Translations under genes and position numbers: made by a program
The notes under the pieces: generated by a model
Seen by the model: only the letters and a program-made list of their open reading frames with translations
Database searches by the model: none
Told to the model about the DNA's origin: nothing
From: Oscillospiraceae bacterium NTUH-002-81
GTDB lineage: Bacteria > Bacillota > Clostridia > Lachnospirales > Lachnospiraceae
Assembly (NCBI GenBank): GCA_032620915.1
Contig: CP136052.1
Span: 527,001 to 591,000, forward strand
Direction: 5' to 3'
DNA length: 64,000 nucleotides
Shown: positions 1 to 8,112 of the stretch, piece after piece
Layout of the letters: each line of letters begins with the position of its first letter
Position numbering within the stretch: the first letter of the stretch is position 1

Positions 1-561
1 CTCCGGCGGGAAATAGCTGCCGAACATTTTTGCAAAACCCTCTGCGGTGCGGTCTGCTTCGTTGCCGTCTGTTTTTTCTGCAAAATCAAGCATGGCCGTT
101 TGGTATTCCCCAAGGGAGTATGCCAGATGCCCGAAAACTGCGGTATAGCGTTGGAGCATCATCGCATCGGTAAAGTTCTGGATTTCTTCAAATTGCAAAG
201 AATTGGTTGCGGCTTTTATGGCAAACTCCACATATTTCAGCGCATTGTCCACAGTAAAGACTTTTTCAATCCGTTCTCTGTGCTTTGAGATATTCATATA
301 GGAGAACGGCGGTGTTTGACTGAGAATATCAAGCATCGTCAGAGCAGCTTCCTTTGCAATAGGACAGAGTGCAGAAGCATCCTGTCCGGCGTTTAATATT
401 CCAAGCAGCAGATTGATTTTCTCGCATTGCTCGTTTATTTTTGCAATGGTATTCACAGGAACATTCAGTGCATCACAGGCAAGCGTACCGACAGGAAATG
501 TTTTGCTCTCATATATGACCGTATCCTGCCAGAAATCCAATGTCATCAATTCTTGATTCAT
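1..561 (-). CDS. hypothetical accessory protein (3' end outside window)
   Basis: The reverse strand is open from an ATG at 561 to the left edge, at least 187 codons, starting MNQELMTLDFWQD and running to ...MFGSYFPPE. The ATG has an AGGAGGGCAAGC ribosome binding site. The protein looks soluble and mostly helical; I see no signal peptide, membrane segment or known catalytic motif. It points away from the primase/mobilization genes on the other strand, so it probably belongs to the same mobilizable element as a separately transcribed cargo or accessory gene. I do not recognise the family. Confidence 0.6.
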   Translation of the reverse strand, partial: MNQELMTLDFWQDTVIYESKTFPVGTLACDALNVPVNTIAKINEQCEKINLLLGILNAGQDASALCPIAKEAALTMLDILSQTPPFSYMNISKHRERIEKVFTVDNALKYVEFAIKAATNSLQFEEIQNFTDAMMLQRYTAVFGHLAYSLGEYQTAMLDFAEKTDGNEADRTAEGFAKMFGSYFPPE

Positions 562-717
562 GCTTGCCCTCCTGTCCTGTTTTTTCATTTTTCTAATTAT
601 ACCATGTAAATGTAAAGAAATCTACGTCCTCAGATAAGTTGTCCTGTTTTTTGAAACAGGATTGTCCTGTCATTAGCCTGTTTTTTGAAAAATCCGTCAT
701 AACCATAATAGAAGGAG

Positions 718-749
718 CGAAGCACCTGCCAATCACGGCGGGTGCTTCG
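718..749 (+). other. strong hairpin ahead of the primase operon
   Basis: Arms CGAAGCACCTGCC (718-730) and GGCGGGTGCTTCG (737-749) pair at 12 of 13 positions around a 6-nt loop. It lies in the divergent gap between the minus-strand gene and the CHC2 gene, 34 nt before that ATG. No U-run follows on the plus strand, so a leader structure or operator is as likely as a terminator. A smaller hairpin (CCTGTTT/AAACAGG) is at about 644-661. Confidence 0.4.
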
Positions 750-783
750 TGCTTTCCAGAATATTATGAACGGAGGGTTTTCT

Positions 784-1404
784 ATGACAATCTATGAAAC
801 CATCAAGGCGGCAATCAGCGTCAAGCAAGCCGCCGAACACTACGGGCTGAAAGTGAGCCACAACGGCATGGCTTGCTGCCCGTTCCACAACGACAGGCAT
901 CCGAGCTTGAAGCTGAATGAGGACTATTTTTTCTGCTTCGGCTGCGGAGCCAAGGGGGACGTAATCGACCTTGTGGCAAGGCTGTTCGATCTGAGCAGTT
1001 ATGAAGCAGCGCAAAAGCTGGCTGCGGACTTTGGACTTGACCCAAAACCGCCCACTGCCGCAGCTATGGTCAAGCCGAAGCGTCCCTATATCCGTCAGTT
1101 ACGGGAGGATGAAATGCTGTGTTTCCGGGTGCTGACGGATTATCTGCATCTGCTGGAAGATTGGAAAGTACGATACGCACCCAAGACACCGGAAGATGCT
1201 CTGGATGACCGTTTTGTGGAAGCCTGCCAGATGCACTGCTATATCGAATATATGGCAGATGTGCTGACGGTGGGTGATCTGGAAGAACGGGTGGCATTGG
1301 TGGACAAGCTGATGCAGGACGGCAAAATTGCTTTTCTGCAAGAGTACATCACACGAAAGAAAAAGGAGGTGGCGCACCATGGCGAAGAACCGGAAAACGC
1401 CTGA
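784..1404 (+). CDS. CHC2 zinc-finger protein (DNA primase-like)
   Basis: This 206-aa protein carries a CHC2-type zinc finger near the N-terminus: MACCPFHNDRHPSLKLN followed by YFFCFGCGAKGDVIDLV, the Cys-His-Cys-Cys pattern of DnaG primases. In DnaG this module binds the single-stranded template. No Toprim catalytic domain follows. The second half is helical and ends in a basic segment. The ATG at 784 follows GGAGGG; an in-frame upstream codon at 742 has no such site. The next gene starts inside this one (26-nt overlap), so the pair is probably translationally coupled, and the zinc finger may assist the downstream primase/helicase in replicating the element. It is a common neighbour of P4-type helicases in Clostridia mobile elements. 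Confidence 0.85.
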   Translation: MTIYETIKAAISVKQAAEHYGLKVSHNGMACCPFHNDRHPSLKLNEDYFFCFGCGAKGDVIDLVARLFDLSSYEAAQKLAADFGLDPKPPTAAAMVKPKRPYIRQLREDEMLCFRVLTDYLHLLEDWKVRYAPKTPEDALDDRFVEACQMHCYIEYMADVLTVGDLEERVALVDKLMQDGKIAFLQEYITRKKKEVAHHGEEPENA

Positions 1405-2770
1405 TATGAATTTGCCTGTCTGGTTTGACGGGCAGAACATCAACGAAGCTCTGTTTTGTGAAGAATTTCTGCAGGAGCGCAGAATCATCTTCGCAAACGG
1501 AGCTTTTTTCACGCCCAATGGTCGAGTGACGGACGATCTCCCTCTGCGTGGGGAGATTTACGACAAGCTGAAATTCTGTGCCGTGAACAACATCCCCCGG
1601 AAGATCACCAACATTCTGGAAGTACTGAAACTGGAAGCGCAAGTGCCTGACTTCCCACCGGAGCAGGATCGCATCCATGTGTTCAACGGTACGCTGCTAT
1701 TGAACGGCACATTTACCGAGGGTAGACCGGCTATCGTGCGAAGCCGTCTGCCTGTTGTCTACAATCCCGATGCTCCTGCGCCCGTGATCTGGCTGAACTT
1801 TTTGAATGGACTGCTCCATGCGGAAGACATTCCCACCTTGCAGGAGTTTATCGGTTATTGCCTGATCCCCTCCAACAAAGGACAGCGCATGATGGTGATT
1901 AAGGGCAACGGTGGCGAGGGTAAATCCCAAATCGGTGCGGTGCTTTCGGCTATCTTTGGCACAAACATGAAGGACGGCAGCATCGGCAAGATTTCTGAAA
2001 ATCGCTTTGCCCGTGCCGATCTGGAGCACATCCTGCTGTGCGTAGATGATGATATGCGGATGGAAGCTCTGCGCCAGACCAACTATGTAAAATCCATCGT
2101 GACAGCACAGGGCAAGATGGATTTGGAACGTAAAGGCAAGCAGAGTTATCAGGGCTGGATGTTCGCCCGGCTGCTGGCATTCAGTAACGGTGATCTGCAA
2201 GCCCTGTATGACCGCAGCGACGGATTTTATCGCAGACAGCTTGTGCTGACCACCAAGGAAAAGCCGGTGGACAGAGCTGACGATCCTGATCTTGCAGAGA
2301 AGATGAAAGCTGAAGCCGAGGGTATCTTCCTGTGGGCATTTGAAGGCTTGCAGCGGCTTGTTGCCAACAACTTTAAGTTTACGGAGAGTGACCGTATCCG
2401 GGAAAACCGGGAAGCGGTCAAACGTGACAACAACAATATCTTTGATTTCATGGATTCCGAGGGATACATCCGGCGTAAAGCGGATGCGTCCATCAGCTCC
2501 AAGGATTTCTATGAAATCTATCGGATGTGGTGTGAGGAAAACTCCCTTGCACCGCTGAAAGCCCGTAGCTTCAGCGATGCCATGATTGCCAATGCCGGGA
2601 GATTCAATCTGGAGCATTGCAACAACATCACCAACTCTGCCGGACGGCGGGTGTGGGGATTCATGGGAGTGGAAGCCATTGCACGACCTCATATAAATGG
2701 GTTTTACGGAGATTCGCCGTGTACGTACGTACCGGAGGACATTCCGGAGGAATGGCGGCAGGTCGAGTAA
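1379..2770 (+). CDS. phage/plasmid primase, P4 family C-terminal (SF3 helicase)
   Basis: This 463-aa protein has the D5/P4-type superfamily 3 helicase core. A Walker A motif GNGGEGKS sits near residue 177, a Walker B-like LLCVDDD near 222, and a third conserved block ends in LLAFSNGDLQALYDRSDGFYRR. It is the expected ATP-driven DNA-unwinding replication protein of the element. The polymerase half of a full P4 alpha protein is missing; the preceding CHC2 protein may supply part of that role. The ATG at 1379 lies after AGGAGG inside the end of the CHC2 gene. No frameshift is seen. The family and role are secure; activity in replication is inferred from family and context. Confidence 0.88.
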   Translation: MAKNRKTPDMNLPVWFDGQNINEALFCEEFLQERRIIFANGAFFTPNGRVTDDLPLRGEIYDKLKFCAVNNIPRKITNILEVLKLEAQVPDFPPEQDRIHVFNGTLLLNGTFTEGRPAIVRSRLPVVYNPDAPAPVIWLNFLNGLLHAEDIPTLQEFIGYCLIPSNKGQRMMVIKGNGGEGKSQIGAVLSAIFGTNMKDGSIGKISENRFARADLEHILLCVDDDMRMEALRQTNYVKSIVTAQGKMDLERKGKQSYQGWMFARLLAFSNGDLQALYDRSDGFYRRQLVLTTKEKPVDRADDPDLAEKMKAEAEGIFLWAFEGLQRLVANNFKFTESDRIRENREAVKRDNNNIFDFMDSEGYIRRKADASISSKDFYEIYRMWCEENSLAPLKARSFSDAMIANAGRFNLEHCNNITNSAGRRVWGFMGVEAIARPHINGFYGDSPCTYVPEDIPEEWRQVE

Positions 2771-3060
2771 ATCCCATTGCTGGTACGTATGTACGCAGCA
2801 AAAGAGCGTAAAACGCTTGTTATAGAAACAGCACACATCCTCTCGTTCGGGCTGTTTCTATGTCCACAGGCTTTTGAAAAAGTGTCTGTGGACACCGGCT
2901 GCAAGAGGAAGTTGACACAGAACAGCTTCATGCAGACGGGCTGACCATGGGAAAAGGCGCAGACATTTTCGCCTTGGTCAGCAGAGGTCACCGCAGTGAC
3001 CGCATTCCCCCTCGGGAGAGCCCTCGGAGAGCCCACGGCACTTTGCAGCCAGTATGGATG
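2771..3060. other. intergenic region before the relaxase
   Basis: The 380-nt gap between the helicase and the relaxase gene has no convincing ORF. Near its start are the tandem tetranucleotide stretches GTACGTACGT (inside the gene end) and GGTACGTATGTACG. The middle is plain sequence, and the right end holds the predicted oriT, listed separately. Confidence 0.5.
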
Positions 3061-3088
3061 AAAGTGTCATAGTGGGTTATTACACTTT
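3061..3088 (+). other. oriT: predicted MobV-type origin of transfer (oriT)
   Basis: A perfect 7-bp inverted repeat, AAAGTGT (3061-3067) and ACACTTT (3082-3088), encloses CATAGTGGGTTATT. This matches the layout of MobV (pMV158-like) origins, where the relaxase cleaves TAGTGTG/TTA beside an inverted repeat. Here the core reads TAGTGGG/TTA. It lies 63 nt upstream of the MobV relaxase start, the usual position. The nick would be expected after the third G (about 3076). The assignment rests on pattern and position only. Confidence 0.75.
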
Positions 3089-3150
3089 GAAAAAGTGCCT
3101 CTCCGTAGCTCCCCGCTGTCTGCAAATCCCAAAGGAAGGACAAAAATTCA

Positions 3151-4440
3151 ATGGCAAGAAATGATGGAATAGACCGTACCGTAGCCAGAAATCAGGACTT
3201 GGAAACGCCTGCGGATGTGGCGAAGGTACAGGAACACAATGAGCGTGAAAAGGACAGCTACAGCAATCAGGACATCGTGCCGGAACGCACTTCTCTGAAT
3301 GTCCATTTCAAAGCACCCACGGACGATTATGTAAAAATGTTTGAGCAGATGGAACAAGACGGCGTGATCTCCACCAGAGGTCTGAAATCGGATGCCGTCA
3401 AATACGGCGAGTTGATCTTCGATGTGAACTCCGCTTACTTCTACAACCACGGTGGTTATGAATTTGCAAAAGAGTTCTATGCCGATGCCTACAAAGCCGC
3501 CGTGGAGATCGTGGGCGGTGAACAGTATATCCTCTCCGCTGTGATGCACGCCGATGAGCGCAACCGGGCAATGTCCGAAGCTCTGGGTGAGGATGTGTAC
3601 CACTATCACCTTCATGTGGTTTATATCCCGGTGGTGGAGAAACAAATCCTGTGGTCGAAGCGATGCAAGGATGAATCCCTCCGGGGAACGGTAAAGGAAA
3701 CGATCACACAGGTCAGCCGCAGTAAGAAGTGGGAATCCAAACCCGTTCTTGATGAAAACGGAAATCCTATGTTGAACGCAAAAGGGAAAAAGATTTTGAA
3801 GTCGTCCTACAGTGTGCTGCAGGATGACTTTTTCAATTTCATGCGAAACGCTGGTTATACCGATGTAGAGCGTGGAGAGCGTGGCAGCACCGAGGAACAT
3901 CTGACGGTGACGCAGTTCAAGGTGCAGGCAGAACAGCAGCGTTTGGAAGCTGTGACCGGACAGGTGGCACAGGCGGAGCAGAGTTTGGAGAATGCCAAAG
4001 CTGCCACGGAGAAACAGAAAAGGAAACTGGAAGCGCTGCAAAAGGAAACCAAGACGGCAAAGACTCTTGCACTGACGGTGCAGGATATTGAAGCGATGGG
4101 CAAGAAGGCCACATTCGGAAACAATATCACTCTGACACCGGATGAATGCCGCACACTCAAAGATTATGCTGTCAGTAGCTTTGCGGAAAAGGCAGAGAAG
4201 ATCAAGTACAAGCAGAAATTCGAGCAAGCGGAGAAAAGTGCAAAAACATGGAAGCAGCGGTACGATGCGCTGCATGAACAATATCAAGAGCTGAAAAAGA
4301 AAGCCCAGCCCTTCTTGGATGCACTGGAAATCGCATCCGAAAGGGTTCGGGCTTTTCTTGATGTTGTCCTCAGCAAAGGAAAAGAAACGCAGGAGCACGA
4401 ACACACTGCACGGAAGCGTGGACAGGATATGGAACTTTGA
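3151..4440 (+). CDS. mobV: MobV family relaxase (Pre/Mob)
   Basis: This 429-aa protein is a plasmid recombination/mobilization relaxase. MobV enzymes nick oriT and pilot the strand during transfer by a helper conjugation machine. The N-terminal half has the family signatures: SNQDIVPERTSLNVHF near 45, corresponding to the N-terminal catalytic motif, and the metal-binding histidine motif HYHLHVVYIP near residues 150-159. Residues 250-400 form a long charged coiled coil (QVAQAEQSLENAKAATEKQ...), usual for this family. The ATG at 3151 follows AAGGAAGGA. The gene sits directly after the predicted oriT and upstream of a small protein, an HTH protein and the recombinase. No type IV secretion genes are visible, so the element would be mobilizable rather than self-transmissible, unless such genes lie outside the window. 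Confidence 0.92.
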   Translation: MARNDGIDRTVARNQDLETPADVAKVQEHNEREKDSYSNQDIVPERTSLNVHFKAPTDDYVKMFEQMEQDGVISTRGLKSDAVKYGELIFDVNSAYFYNHGGYEFAKEFYADAYKAAVEIVGGEQYILSAVMHADERNRAMSEALGEDVYHYHLHVVYIPVVEKQILWSKRCKDESLRGTVKETITQVSRSKKWESKPVLDENGNPMLNAKGKKILKSSYSVLQDDFFNFMRNAGYTDVERGERGSTEEHLTVTQFKVQAEQQRLEAVTGQVAQAEQSLENAKAATEKQKRKLEALQKETKTAKTLALTVQDIEAMGKKATFGNNITLTPDECRTLKDYAVSSFAEKAEKIKYKQKFEQAEKSAKTWKQRYDALHEQYQELKKKAQPFLDALEIASERVRAFLDVVLSKGKETQEHEHTARKRGQDMEL

Positions 4441-4455
4441 TGGAGGAATCGCCTA

Positions 4456-4641
4456 TTGAAGAAATATTATGAGGAAGCGAAATATAATGCGGCATTTGAC
4501 CGCTGTGTGGATGTTATGAGCCAGATGCTCCAGAAATATGGACATCAGGTTTTGGATAAATTGGAACAGGACGCTCCGCAGGAAGTGGAGCATTCCGAGG
4601 AAAGTAATCAAGCGCAGCCTTTGACGGATAAGGCTGCGTAA
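4456..4641 (+). CDS. small hypothetical protein of the mobilization module
   Basis: This 61-aa ORF begins at a TTG (4456) nine bases after a perfect GGAGG and only 15 nt beyond the relaxase stop, so it is probably cotranscribed with mobV. The product (MKKYYEEAKYNAAFDRC...) is charged and helical with no recognised domain. Small proteins in this position are common in Clostridia mobilizable elements, but the role is unknown. Confidence 0.55.
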   Translation: MKKYYEEAKYNAAFDRCVDVMSQMLQKYGHQVLDKLEQDAPQEVEHSEESNQAQPLTDKAA

Positions 4642-4653
4642 AAATTTACAATT

Positions 4654-4704
4654 TACACGTTGCGTACTTGTTGCGGATATGCTATAATATGTACGCAACG
4701 TGTA
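4654..4704 (+). promoter_or_regulatory. promoter flanked by a 14-bp perfect inverted repeat
   Basis: A sigma-A-like promoter, TTGCGT (4660-4665), 17-bp spacer, TATAAT (4683-4688), lies between two perfectly complementary 14-bp arms, TACACGTTGCGTAC (4654-4667) and GTACGCAACGTGTA (4691-4704). The left arm covers the -35 box and the right arm covers the expected start site. A dimeric repressor binding here would block transcription of the HTH gene and recombinase that follow. The HTH protein encoded at 4730 is the obvious candidate. Confidence 0.7.
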
Positions 4705-4729
4705 TTTTTGCTTTTAGGGAGATAGGCAG

Positions 4730-4960
4730 ATGGATTGTAAAAACAGAATTATAAAGTTGCGGGAAAGCACGGGATTAAACCGGAAGGACTTTTGCAAGTT
4801 GGTTCATATACCATACCGGACGATGACCGAGTGGGAATTGGACAACCGCCATGCACCGGATTATGTGCTGTGGCTTTTGGAGTATTATATCCGTAACGAA
4901 GGACTTGTGGTAAAAGAAATGAACGAAGGAGGTGGCGATTCTGAAAAAGAAACAACTTAA
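4730..4960 (+). CDS. small helix-turn-helix DNA-binding protein
   Basis: This 76-aa protein has an XRE-like helix-turn-helix: KLRESTGLNRKDFCKLVHIPYRTMTEWE near residues 9-36, where the second helix and the TW-like recognition end fit the fold. It lies between the relaxase and the recombinase. Its 3' end overlaps the recombinase start, so the two are likely coupled. The promoter ahead of it carries a long inverted repeat suited to autorepression. The likely role is control of excision or transfer, or an excisionase-like accessory factor; this is inference from position. Confidence 0.75.
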   Translation: MDCKNRIIKLRESTGLNRKDFCKLVHIPYRTMTEWELDNRHAPDYVLWLLEYYIRNEGLVVKEMNEGGGDSEKETT

Positions 4961-6611
4961 ATGTTATCTATATACGAGAGTGTCCACCTCCATGCAGGTT
5001 GACGGGTACAGCTTGGATGCCCAACGTGACAAGCTGCGGAAGTATGCGGCATACGAGGATATGATCGTTGCCGGGGAGTATTCTGACGAAGGATTTTCCG
5101 GCAAGAACATCCAAGGGCGGCAGGAGTTTCAACGGATGCTGAATGACATCCAGGACGGCAAAGATGATGTTTCTTATGTGCTGGTCTTTAAGCTGTCCCG
5201 ATTTGGCAGAAATGCGGCGGATGTTCTGAACTCTTTGCAACTCATGCAGGATTTCGGTGTCAATCTGATCTGCGTGGAGGATGGCATTGACAGCTCCAAG
5301 GATGCAGGAAAGCTGATGATCTCTGTGCTGTCTGCGGTGGCAGAGATTGAGCGAGAAAATATCCGCACACAGACAATGGCAGGACGTGAGCAAAAGGCTC
5401 GTGAGGGCAAATGGAACGGCGGTTTCGCTCCATATGGATACAAACTGGAAAATGGAAACCTTGTCATTGCAGAGGATGAAGTTGAGGTGATCCGGGTCAT
5501 TTATGACCGCTACATCCATACCAACGAGGGCGTTGCCGGAGTAGCCAAATATCTGAACCGCAACGGTTTTATCAAGAAGCTGCGGCAGAATAACACCATT
5601 CCCGGATTTTCAAGGAACTTTGTGCAGGACGTACTGGACAATCCCGTTTATATGGGTAAAATTGCTTACGGCAGACGGAGAACCGAAAAGAAACAGGGTA
5701 CAAGAAATGAGATGCACGTGGTCGAGCAGTCGGAGTTCCCTGTTTACGATGGGCAGCACGAAGCCATTATTTCCGAAGAAGATTGGTATCTGGCACAGGA
5801 GAAGCGCAAGATCAATTCCTTTAAGCGGGAAAAGGTCAACAATCCAGATCACGCCCACATCCTGTCCGGTATCTTGAAATGCCCATGCTGTGGCAAGAGT
5901 ATGTACGGCAATATCGCCAAGGCACACAGCAAGGACAAGAAAACACGGTATTATTACTACTGCAAAAATACGGTTACGCCTACCGGACATGAGTGCAGCT
6001 TCCGGCTGAATATCGAGCAGACAGAGATCAACAAATTTGTGGCGAAGGTTATCTCCGCTATGGTCAATAATCCACGGTTTGTAGAAGCGATTCAGGCGAA
6101 AATCGGAACAGCAGTTGATACAGAAGATATGGAAAAGCAGATAGCTGTCCTACAAGGGCGGCTAAAGCAAGCCTTTGGAACGAAAAGCCGCTTGGAGCGT
6201 CAGATGGATACCTTGGACATCAACGATGCCCACTATGACAGAAAAATTTTGGACTTGCAGCGCCGCTATGATGAGCAGTATGATACCATAGAGGAAATTG
6301 AAGTTCAGATTGGCGAATTGCAAAGTCAGATCCGCAGCATTCAGCAGGAGAAGATTTCCGGTGACAATATCTATCGCTTGTTGCTGGCATTTGATGAAGT
6401 CTACCATTCCGCAACGGAAGCGGAGCAGAAAGAGTTTATGAAGGCCTTTATCGAGCGAATTGAGATGTTCCCGGAGAAAAGGAAAGACGGAAGTTGGATA
6501 AAGAAGATTGTATTCAACTTTCCTGTGCCTGTTGATGGTGAGGAAGTGAAAGAACTTCCCTTGGAAACTGAAACAACTGTTGAGTCCGTAGTTCTGCTGT
6601 CACGAGCGTAA
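4941..6611 (+). CDS. large serine recombinase (TnpX/TndX type), copy 1
   Basis: Site-specific recombinase of the large serine family, which excises and inserts mobilizable transposons. The N-terminal resolvase domain has the catalytic serine in YTRVSTSMQVDG and the conserved VFKLSRFGRN block. A recombinase domain follows, then a zinc ribbon (CPCCGK near residue 315, YYYYCKN, later Cys) and a coiled-coil segment (about 395-480). The frame is open back to a GTG at 4932, but that codon lies inside the AAGGAGGTG ribosome site. I place the start at CTG 4941, eight bases downstream, because the paralogue at 8113 begins at the equivalent TTG with the same LKKK sequence. About 556 aa, normal for the family. 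Confidence 0.9.
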   Translation: MKKKQLKCYLYTRVSTSMQVDGYSLDAQRDKLRKYAAYEDMIVAGEYSDEGFSGKNIQGRQEFQRMLNDIQDGKDDVSYVLVFKLSRFGRNAADVLNSLQLMQDFGVNLICVEDGIDSSKDAGKLMISVLSAVAEIERENIRTQTMAGREQKAREGKWNGGFAPYGYKLENGNLVIAEDEVEVIRVIYDRYIHTNEGVAGVAKYLNRNGFIKKLRQNNTIPGFSRNFVQDVLDNPVYMGKIAYGRRRTEKKQGTRNEMHVVEQSEFPVYDGQHEAIISEEDWYLAQEKRKINSFKREKVNNPDHAHILSGILKCPCCGKSMYGNIAKAHSKDKKTRYYYYCKNTVTPTGHECSFRLNIEQTEINKFVAKVISAMVNNPRFVEAIQAKIGTAVDTEDMEKQIAVLQGRLKQAFGTKSRLERQMDTLDINDAHYDRKILDLQRRYDEQYDTIEEIEVQIGELQSQIRSIQQEKISGDNIYRLLLAFDEVYHSATEAEQKEFMKAFIERIEMFPEKRKDGSWIKKIVFNFPVPVDGEEVKELPLETETTVESVVLLSRA

Positions 6612-6687
6612 GCGAAGAGAAAGCAGATTACGTAGGACCATGCGATAGCTGTCCGCGATTGGCGAGCACAGAGTGCGAAGACAGAGC

Positions 6688-6726
6688 GGAAACAGCGAAC
6701 CGCGGAAACAGCGAACCGCGGAAACA
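6688..6726. repeat. 16-bp tandem repeat, 2.4 copies
   Basis: The unit GGAAACAGCGAACCGC occurs at 6688-6703 and 6704-6719, followed by GGAAACA (6720-6726). The copies are exact. It is located 77 nt past the end of the first serine recombinase, so it may mark the end of that element or a protein-binding site. Confidence 0.75.
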
Positions 6727-6765
6727 TGCGTCCTCTTAGCGAAGACGAGTGCATTATAGAAAATG

Positions 6766-6813
6766 GACATTCCAGAACTATAATTATTACAGGTTTTGGG
6801 ATGTCTTTTTTTT
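6766..6813 (+). terminator. possible rho-independent terminator
   Basis: GACATTCC (6766-6773) pairs with GGGATGTC (6798-6805), eight pairs with one G-U, followed at once by eight T residues. The 24-nt loop is long, so strength is uncertain. The position fits the end of the recombinase 1 transcript. Confidence 0.45.
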
Positions 6814-6917
6814 ACAGATAAAAAACGATATAACATGACATAATCAGATTGACGAAGCGAGCGAAGACATTTACAATATAGACAAAACGAGATTGTCATA
6901 ACCGGAGGAATGTGGAG

Positions 6918-7196
6918 ATGGAGAATTTTGTAATGTTGGAAGAGGCATTAAAAAGAATTGAAGAGTTGGAAAAAGAGAATGCAGACCTTCGGGAAAAATT
7001 GGAGTATTACAGAAATCGTAAATTAAGCGGACGGAAGAAACATAACGCCAAGTGGATGGCAATTTATAATGCTTTTGTTGTTGGGTATGAGAGCGGCATG
7101 ACAATGGTAGAAATTGCGAAGCGGAACAATGTCAGTGAGAGGACGATTTATAGGTATAAAGCGTATTATGACAAACTGAGGGAAAAAGAGGAATAG
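6918..7196 (+). CDS. small protein with coiled coil and resolvase-like HTH
   Basis: A 92-aa protein with an N-terminal coiled coil (EEALKRIEELEKENADLREKL) and a C-terminal helix-turn-helix (GMTMVEIAKRNNVSERTIYRYKAYY) resembling the Hin/resolvase HTH_7 domain. GGAGGA at 6904 favours the ATG at 6918 over the in-frame GTG at 6912. It lies upstream of a DinD-like gene and the second serine recombinase, and could act as their DNA-binding regulator or recombination accessory factor. I do not know a characterised homologue. Confidence 0.65.
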   Translation: MENFVMLEEALKRIEELEKENADLREKLEYYRNRKLSGRKKHNAKWMAIYNAFVVGYESGMTMVEIAKRNNVSERTIYRYKAYYDKLREKEE

Positions 7197-7224
7197 ACCA
7201 TTTTACTGACGTCAGTAAAATGGT
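7197..7224. promoter_or_regulatory. perfect 28-bp palindrome upstream of dinD
   Basis: The sequence is a perfect palindrome centred between 7210 and 7211, with half-site ACCATTTTACTGAC and no loop. It starts immediately after the stop of the HTH gene and ends 25 nt before the dinD-like ATG. A near copy lies exactly 240 nt downstream inside the dinD gene (7437-7464), in the same reading frame. It may be an operator or a remnant of a duplicated dinD fragment; see findings. Confidence 0.7.
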
Positions 7225-7249
7225 TCAATGTGGGAGGAGAAAGTCTAAT

Positions 7250-8095
7250 ATGGAAAAGAAAATGATAATGAATTATAAGAAAAGATTTGATGAAATTAGG
7301 CATGAAGAAAACGGAGTTGAATTTTGGTATGCACGTGAATTAATGCATTTGCTAGATTATTCAAAATGGCAAAATTTTGAAAATGTTTTATTAAAGGCAA
7401 AAGTTGCTTGTGCAAATAATGGCATTGTAGTAGAGGACCATTTTGCTGATGCCAGTAAAATGGTTATTCTGGGAAGTGGCGCAAATAGAGAAGTAGAAGA
7501 TTATATGCTTACACGTTATGCATGTTATCTTATTGCAGAGAACGGAGATCCTCGTAAAGAACAGATCGCTTTTGCACAAAGCTATTTTGCAGTTCAAACA
7601 AGAAAACAGGAATTGATAGAAGAAAGGATTTCTTATATTGAAAGAACTGAGGCAAGAGGAAAGCTTCGAGAATCTGAAAAACGACTGTCTCAAAATATAT
7701 ATGAACGTGGAGTTGATGATGCTGGATTTGGACGTATCCGATCTAAGGGGGATCAGGCTTTATTTGGAGGATTCACTACAAAACAAATGAAAGAACGTTT
7801 AGGAGTGCAAGATAAAAGGCCGCTTGCAGATTTTTTACCAACACTTACTATTGCTGCAAAGAACCTTGCAACTGAAATGACAAATTATAATGTTGAAGAA
7901 AAAGACTTACAGGGTGAGACGGCTATTACTGTTGAGCATGTTGAAAATAATACGTCAGTTAGGGATATGCTGGGGCAGAGGGGGATTAAGCCAGAAAATT
8001 TGCCCGCATCAGAAGATATTAAAAAATTAGAACGTAGGGTAAAGAGAGAAGAAAAGAAGTTAGCTGAGCAGTCGGGAAAATTGACAAATGAATAA
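7250..8095 (+). CDS. dinD: DinD-like DNA damage-inducible protein
   Basis: This 281-aa protein matches the DinD family. Its conserved block is DHFADASKMVILGSGANREVEDYMLTR, then YACYLIAENGDPRKEQIAFAQSYFAVQTRKQEL, the BRO-N-like DNA-binding region. The C-terminal half includes GFTTKQMKERLGV and NNTSVRDMLGQRGI, also typical. E. coli DinD is SOS-induced and inhibits RecA-mediated strand exchange. The ATG at 7250 follows GGGAGGAGA; no good LexA box is visible, but a 28-bp palindrome lies just upstream. The recombinase gene starts 17 nt after its stop, suggesting one transcript. Here it is mobile-element cargo, and a role in limiting host recombination or SOS response is inference. Confidence 0.85.
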   Translation: MEKKMIMNYKKRFDEIRHEENGVEFWYARELMHLLDYSKWQNFENVLLKAKVACANNGIVVEDHFADASKMVILGSGANREVEDYMLTRYACYLIAENGDPRKEQIAFAQSYFAVQTRKQELIEERISYIERTEARGKLRESEKRLSQNIYERGVDDAGFGRIRSKGDQALFGGFTTKQMKERLGVQDKRPLADFLPTLTIAAKNLATEMTNYNVEEKDLQGETAITVEHVENNTSVRDMLGQRGIKPENLPASEDIKKLERRVKREEKKLAEQSGKLTNE

Positions 8096-8112
8096 ACTGG
8101 GAGGTTAGGTTA

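Larger units (their letters stand above)
6612..6917. other. gene-free segment after recombinase 1
   Basis: About 300 nt without a credible gene. It holds a short GC-rich tandem repeat (6688-6726) and a terminator-like hairpin (6766-6813), both listed separately. The element end and attachment site may be in this stretch, but I cannot define a core sequence from one copy. Confidence 0.4.
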
